Shown: positions 61,621 to 64,000 of the stretch, piece after piece
Numbering within the stretch: the stretch's first letter is position 1
How the letters are laid out: every line of letters starts with the position of its first letter
Assembly: GCA_934438085.1 (NCBI GenBank)
Contig: CAKSBC010000005.1
Coordinates: 55,702 to 119,701, forward strand
Source: an uncultured Lachnospiraceae bacterium
Lineage (GTDB): Bacteria > Bacillota > Clostridia > Lachnospirales > Lachnospiraceae
DNA: 64,000 bases
Reading direction: 5' to 3'
Made by a program: the position numbers and the translations under genes
Notes under the pieces: model-generated
What the model saw: the letters and a program-made list of their open reading frames with translations, nothing else
The model's database searches: none
Told to the model about the DNA's origin: nothing

Positions 61621-62334
61621 TCATCCCTTCCCATTAATCAAATACTCTATTATCTTATCCGCCGACAACTCTATCCCCTTGCTGTCCAGATCCTTTATCT
61701 TCAGCTCAAGAATATCCTTAAGCTTATTCAAAGTCTCTTCATTCCTGCATTTCTTCTGCTGTGATATCTCGAATTTTCGCTTTAAAAACTCACCATATTT
61801 CTCTTCATTAAATTCAATCCTGTGATTCTTCATTTCGTTAAATAAATTGAACAAATTCGAATAATATAGTTTCTTGTCCTCATCATATCCGTCCGGATCC
61901 GTATCAAGATTGAGATCCACAAAATAAGTCATAATGTAATACAAAATGGCATTCTTTTTGTAGCTCCCGAGCAACAGCAGTATAAATTTATAAACCTGCT
62001 CATCCCAATCCATTTTGGCTGTCTCTATCAGCATATCATGAATATCAGAAATATAATCCGCTGCAAGTGCGTCCAGCCCGGATGTACTCAGCCTCTCATC
62101 TCTGTTCAGTAAAGTTCTGGAAATGTCTAATCTCCTCAGGAATTCGTCTTTATCGTCAATCTTTTCATCAAAAAGCTTTTGGAAAATAATGTTATACCGT
62201 TCCTTAGGTATATTTTTTTGCTTCTCATATAACTCAATATACAAATCAAGCGTAGGCCTGGAAATGTTTAATGCCTCCGCTAAATATATCTGTGTTATCC
62301 CAATGCTTTTTAAATATTTCTTTATACTATCCAT
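61621..62334 (-). CDS. HTH-containing protein, family not recognised
   Basis: 237 residues from ATG 62334. The N-terminal residues 1-35 look like a helix-turn-helix (IKKYLKSIGITQIYLAEALN then ISRPTLDLYI). The rest is helical, with a charged coiled-coil C-terminus (EEKYGEFLKRKFEISQQKKC). A longer start at 62364 would lie inside a terminator hairpin (62351-62378) and is rejected. Downstream of the HNH-like gene. Its end was copied into the chimeric pseudogene at 59805-59999. A regulator of the locus is possible but unproven. Confidence 0.65.
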   Translation of the reverse strand: MDSIKKYLKSIGITQIYLAEALNISRPTLDLYIELYEKQKNIPKERYNIIFQKLFDEKIDDKDEFLRRLDISRTLLNRDERLSTSGLDALAADYISDIHDMLIETAKMDWDEQVYKFILLLLGSYKKNAILYYIMTYFVDLNLDTDPDGYDEDKKLYYSNLFNLFNEMKNHRIEFNEEKYGEFLKRKFEISQQKKCRNEETLNKLKDILELKIKDLDSKGIELSADKIIEYLINGKG

Positions 62335-62350
62335 ATCACTCTTATTAAAA

Positions 62351-62378
62351 ATCCGCATGCGCATATACGCACGCGGAT
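62351..62378 (-). terminator. Terminator/attenuator between HNH-like and HTH genes
   Basis: ATCCGC-AT-GCG (62351-62361) pairs with CGC-AC-GCGGAT (62368-62378). On the minus strand it is followed by TTTTT. It lies 15 bases past the HNH-like stop and 16 bases before the HTH gene start, so HTH expression depends on read-through. Confidence 0.65.
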
Positions 62379-62393
62379 CCTTAAATTAAATCA

Positions 62394-62663
62394 CTAGTTT
62401 ACCGGAACTAAATCCTCTGAATTCACACTGAAATCACAGCTACTAGAATTGTGCGCATAACATAACGGCACAATATACCAATTGTTCTGTCCGTAGACCA
62501 GCTTGACATGTGCGCCTACTGCTGCTTTATTAATGCAGCTTACACAAGAACAGCTATTAGCCTTATGCCCTGTATTTCTCTCCCAGAAATCTATCCAGGA
62601 TGAGTATCCTATAGGATGAGTGTTATCTGAGGTTCCGTTAAGATTCTTAACATTAACGATCAT
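62394..62663 (-). CDS. HNH-like zinc-binding mini-protein
   Basis: 89 residues. A segment GYSSWIDFWERNTG near 19-32 is followed by a Cys cluster CSCVSC near 38-43, GAHVKLVYG near 50-58, and YIVPLCYAHN near 62-71. The order Cys pair, His, then CxxHN is that of a treble-clef HNH motif, so DNA binding or cleavage is possible, though the protein is small for an endonuclease. GGGAG precedes ATG 62663. It has an excellent promoter at 62680-62708. A mutated copy of its middle part lies at 60001-60099. Confidence 0.7.
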   Translation of the reverse strand: MIVNVKNLNGTSDNTHPIGYSSWIDFWERNTGHKANSCSCVSCINKAAVGAHVKLVYGQNNWYIVPLCYAHNSSSCDFSVNSEDLVPVN

Positions 62664-62679
62664 GATTTATCTCCCTTCT

Positions 62680-62708
62680 TTTATACTCGATAAAATAAAA
62701 CTTGACAA
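62680..62708 (-). promoter_or_regulatory. Promoter of the HNH-like gene
   Basis: On the minus strand TTGTCA (rc 62703-62708), 17 bases, TATAAA (rc 62680-62685). Its -35 box overlaps the -35 of a plus-strand promoter. Confidence 0.65.
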
Positions 62709-62730
62709 AGCCACGATCATATCCCACAAT
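62702..62730 (+). promoter_or_regulatory. Divergent plus-strand promoter
   Basis: TTGACA (62702-62707), 17 bases, CACAAT (62725-62730). The perfect -35 is shared back to back with the minus-strand promoter, so one protein bound here could control both directions. Confidence 0.5.
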
Positions 62731-62766
62731 AAAAATGCAACTTCTCCAATGTGAGAAAAGATTAGA

Positions 62767-62788
62767 GTCTGCTTCGGCAGGCTTTTTT
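62767..62788 (+). terminator. Short terminator about 30 bases after the plus-strand promoter
   Basis: GTCTGC-TTCG-GCAGGC, a 6-bp stem with a UUCG tetraloop, is followed by TTTTTT. With the promoter at 62702-62730 it would define a transcript of about 50 bases. It lies some 215 bases before the next gene. Confidence 0.7.
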
Positions 62789-63002
62789 CTATCTGTACAA
62801 CAAATAATACTCTTTTCTAACAATAATAAGTTTTACTTTTGTTTTACATTTGAAGATGGGCTGGTAAGTTATGCAGAATGAAAAATGGGCTGTATCCGAA
62901 ATCACTGCGGCAAGCAGAGTTTTTCTTCTAAGAACAAGAGATTCATGGTACTATAGAAGCAATGAAAAGTCTATGCACGGCTACGTGAAAGGAGCAGCAG
63001 AG
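62789..63002 (+). other. Leader of the right-edge ATPase gene
   Basis: About 215 bases between the short terminator and ATG 63003. AAAGGAG sits just before the gene. No clear second promoter was found. The full gap from 62664 to 63002 is 339 bases. Confidence 0.4.
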
Positions 63003-64000
63003 ATGAAAGAAATGAATATTCCCGTTGGAGTTTCGGATTTTGAAGAAATTCGTAAAAATGGGTATTACTATATTGATAAGTCAGGTCTGATTGGAGAACT
63101 GCTCAGTAGAACAGGAACAAAAGTGACGCTTATTACTCGTCCTCGACGATTCGGTAAGACATTGGGCATGAGTATGCTGGAAAGCTTCTTCGACATCCGC
63201 AAGGACAGCAGAAAACTGTTTAAAGGGCTGGCAATTACAAAAAATCAAGCGTTGTGCGATGAGTGGATGAACCAATATCCTACAATTTTTGTTTCGTTTC
63301 GGCAAGTAGATGGCCTGAATTTCACCGGGGCATATGATATGCTCACATGGGTTATTTCGGAACTATATAAGAGACATTTGTATATACTGGACAGCGACAA
63401 GATAGATAACACCGATAAGGATATTGCTAAACAGTTAGTGCGAGGTAATGCTTCCTTGAAGAATACGAAAGGAAGCTTGATGCTGCTCACAAGGATGATT
63501 CAGCAACATTACGAAAAGCCTGTAGTTCTTCTTATAGATGAGTATGATGTCCCTGTAGCAAAAGCAAATAACAATGGCTACTATGATGAAATGCTGGATG
63601 TCATGAAAGGTTTGATGCAAGCACTGAAAGACAATCAAGCACTTCGTTTTGCAGTTGTTACGGGTTGCTTGAAGATTGCGAAAGAGAGCATCTTTACGGG
63701 AACAAATAATTTCGTATCGGATACTATCACAAATTCTCGTCTGAACGAGTATTTCGGATTTGTACAGAGCGAGGTTGACCAGTTGTTAAAAGACGCCGAC
63801 CTGACAGGGCAGGCCGAAAACATTAAAAAATGGTATGATGGCTATCATTTCGGCGATTTTGATGTTTACTGCCCATGGGACGTAATGAATTACATGCTGG
63901 AACTGCAGCGCAATCCGAAAGCGAAGCCTATCAGCTACTGGAAGAACACCAGCGACAATGCAATCATCCGTTCCTTTATTGACTATGCGGGGAGTACAAT
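63003..64000 (+). CDS. AAA ATPase (PF09820/DUF1703 type), cut by the right edge
   Basis: The first 332 residues are visible and the frame is open at 64000. The N-terminal PVGVSDFEEIRKNGYYYIDK is the family hallmark. The P-loop reads ITRPRRFGKTLGMSML near 39-54, Walker B VVLLIDEYDVPVAKA near 175-189, and the sensor FAVVTGCLKIAKESIFTGTN near 217-236. Full members are about 500-550 residues and end in a PD-(D/E)XK nuclease-like domain (DUF1703), outside the window. They are common in gut anaerobes, often in many copies, and of unknown function. The start has AAAGGAGCAGCAGAG upstream. Confidence 0.88.
   Translation, partial: MKEMNIPVGVSDFEEIRKNGYYYIDKSGLIGELLSRTGTKVTLITRPRRFGKTLGMSMLESFFDIRKDSRKLFKGLAITKNQALCDEWMNQYPTIFVSFRQVDGLNFTGAYDMLTWVISELYKRHLYILDSDKIDNTDKDIAKQLVRGNASLKNTKGSLMLLTRMIQQHYEKPVVLLIDEYDVPVAKANNNGYYDEMLDVMKGLMQALKDNQALRFAVVTGCLKIAKESIFTGTNNFVSDTITNSRLNEYFGFVQSEVDQLLKDADLTGQAENIKKWYDGYHFGDFDVYCPWDVMNYMLELQRNPKAKPISYWKNTSDNAIIRSFIDYAGST

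Noticed and set aside
63081..63823. Minus-strand frames at the right edge
   Set aside because: They are antisense to the ATPase gene, which has clear P-loop motifs.
1..64000. tRNA, rRNA, insertion sequences, prophage or integrase genes
   Set aside because: No cloverleaf, rRNA stretch, transposase or recombinase motif was seen, although the 59-64 kb tail looks rearranged.

Overview
The window looks like the chromosome of an anaerobic, low-to-moderate GC Gram-positive bacterium, most likely Lachnospiraceae (Clostridia). The reasons are strong GGAGG ribosome sites, many intrinsic terminators, a DUF4317 gene, a K+-dependent membrane pyrophosphatase, two lipobox families typical of Firmicutes, and the gene families themselves. 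No rRNA, tRNA, CRISPR array or insertion sequence was seen.

Layout. 1-10.8 kb (mostly minus strand) is central carbon metabolism: a MATE exporter cut by the left edge, membrane pyrophosphatase hppA, fumarase fumC, malic enzyme, an lrgAB pair, pyruvate kinase and a FucO-like lactaldehyde reductase. 10.8-26.6 kb holds two small membrane-protein genes, a fused cobA-hemD, a CjaA-like cysteine-type ABC transporter (the only plus-strand operon here), gltBD, hemC, bioY and a small alarmone synthetase. 27-28.5 kb is an AT-rich AbiEi/AbiEii toxin-antitoxin pair. 28.6-32.3 kb holds rlmD, a DUF4317 gene and a rhodanese-TtcA fusion.

32.3-56.5 kb is dominated by three complete oligopeptide/dipeptide ABC operons on the minus strand, each with a lipoprotein, two permeases and two ATPases. 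An amidohydrolase ends the first, an M20 amidohydrolase diverges from the second, and a LysR regulator broken at a nine-G run lies between the first and second. The second operon ends with an unlisted 59-residue membrane protein. Operons one and three have a hairpin just after the binding-protein gene, which would raise the lipoprotein relative to the membrane parts. Operon one also has a terminator hairpin overlapping its own promoter. mnmA, an ArsC-like protein, a GNAT acetyltransferase and a Fic protein lie between operons two and three.

56.9-64 kb is accessory: a DIP1984-like protein, UDP-galactopyranose mutase, a 5'-truncated HxsB-like radical SAM/SPASM pseudogene, a 58-residue orphan, and a locus in which an HNH-like mini-protein gene and an HTH-like gene exist once intact and once as an internally deleted chimeric pseudogene, with a DUF4143 ATPase between the copies. 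A second AAA ATPase runs off the right edge. This tail, the broken LysR and the promoter-terminator overlap are the parts most worth following up.
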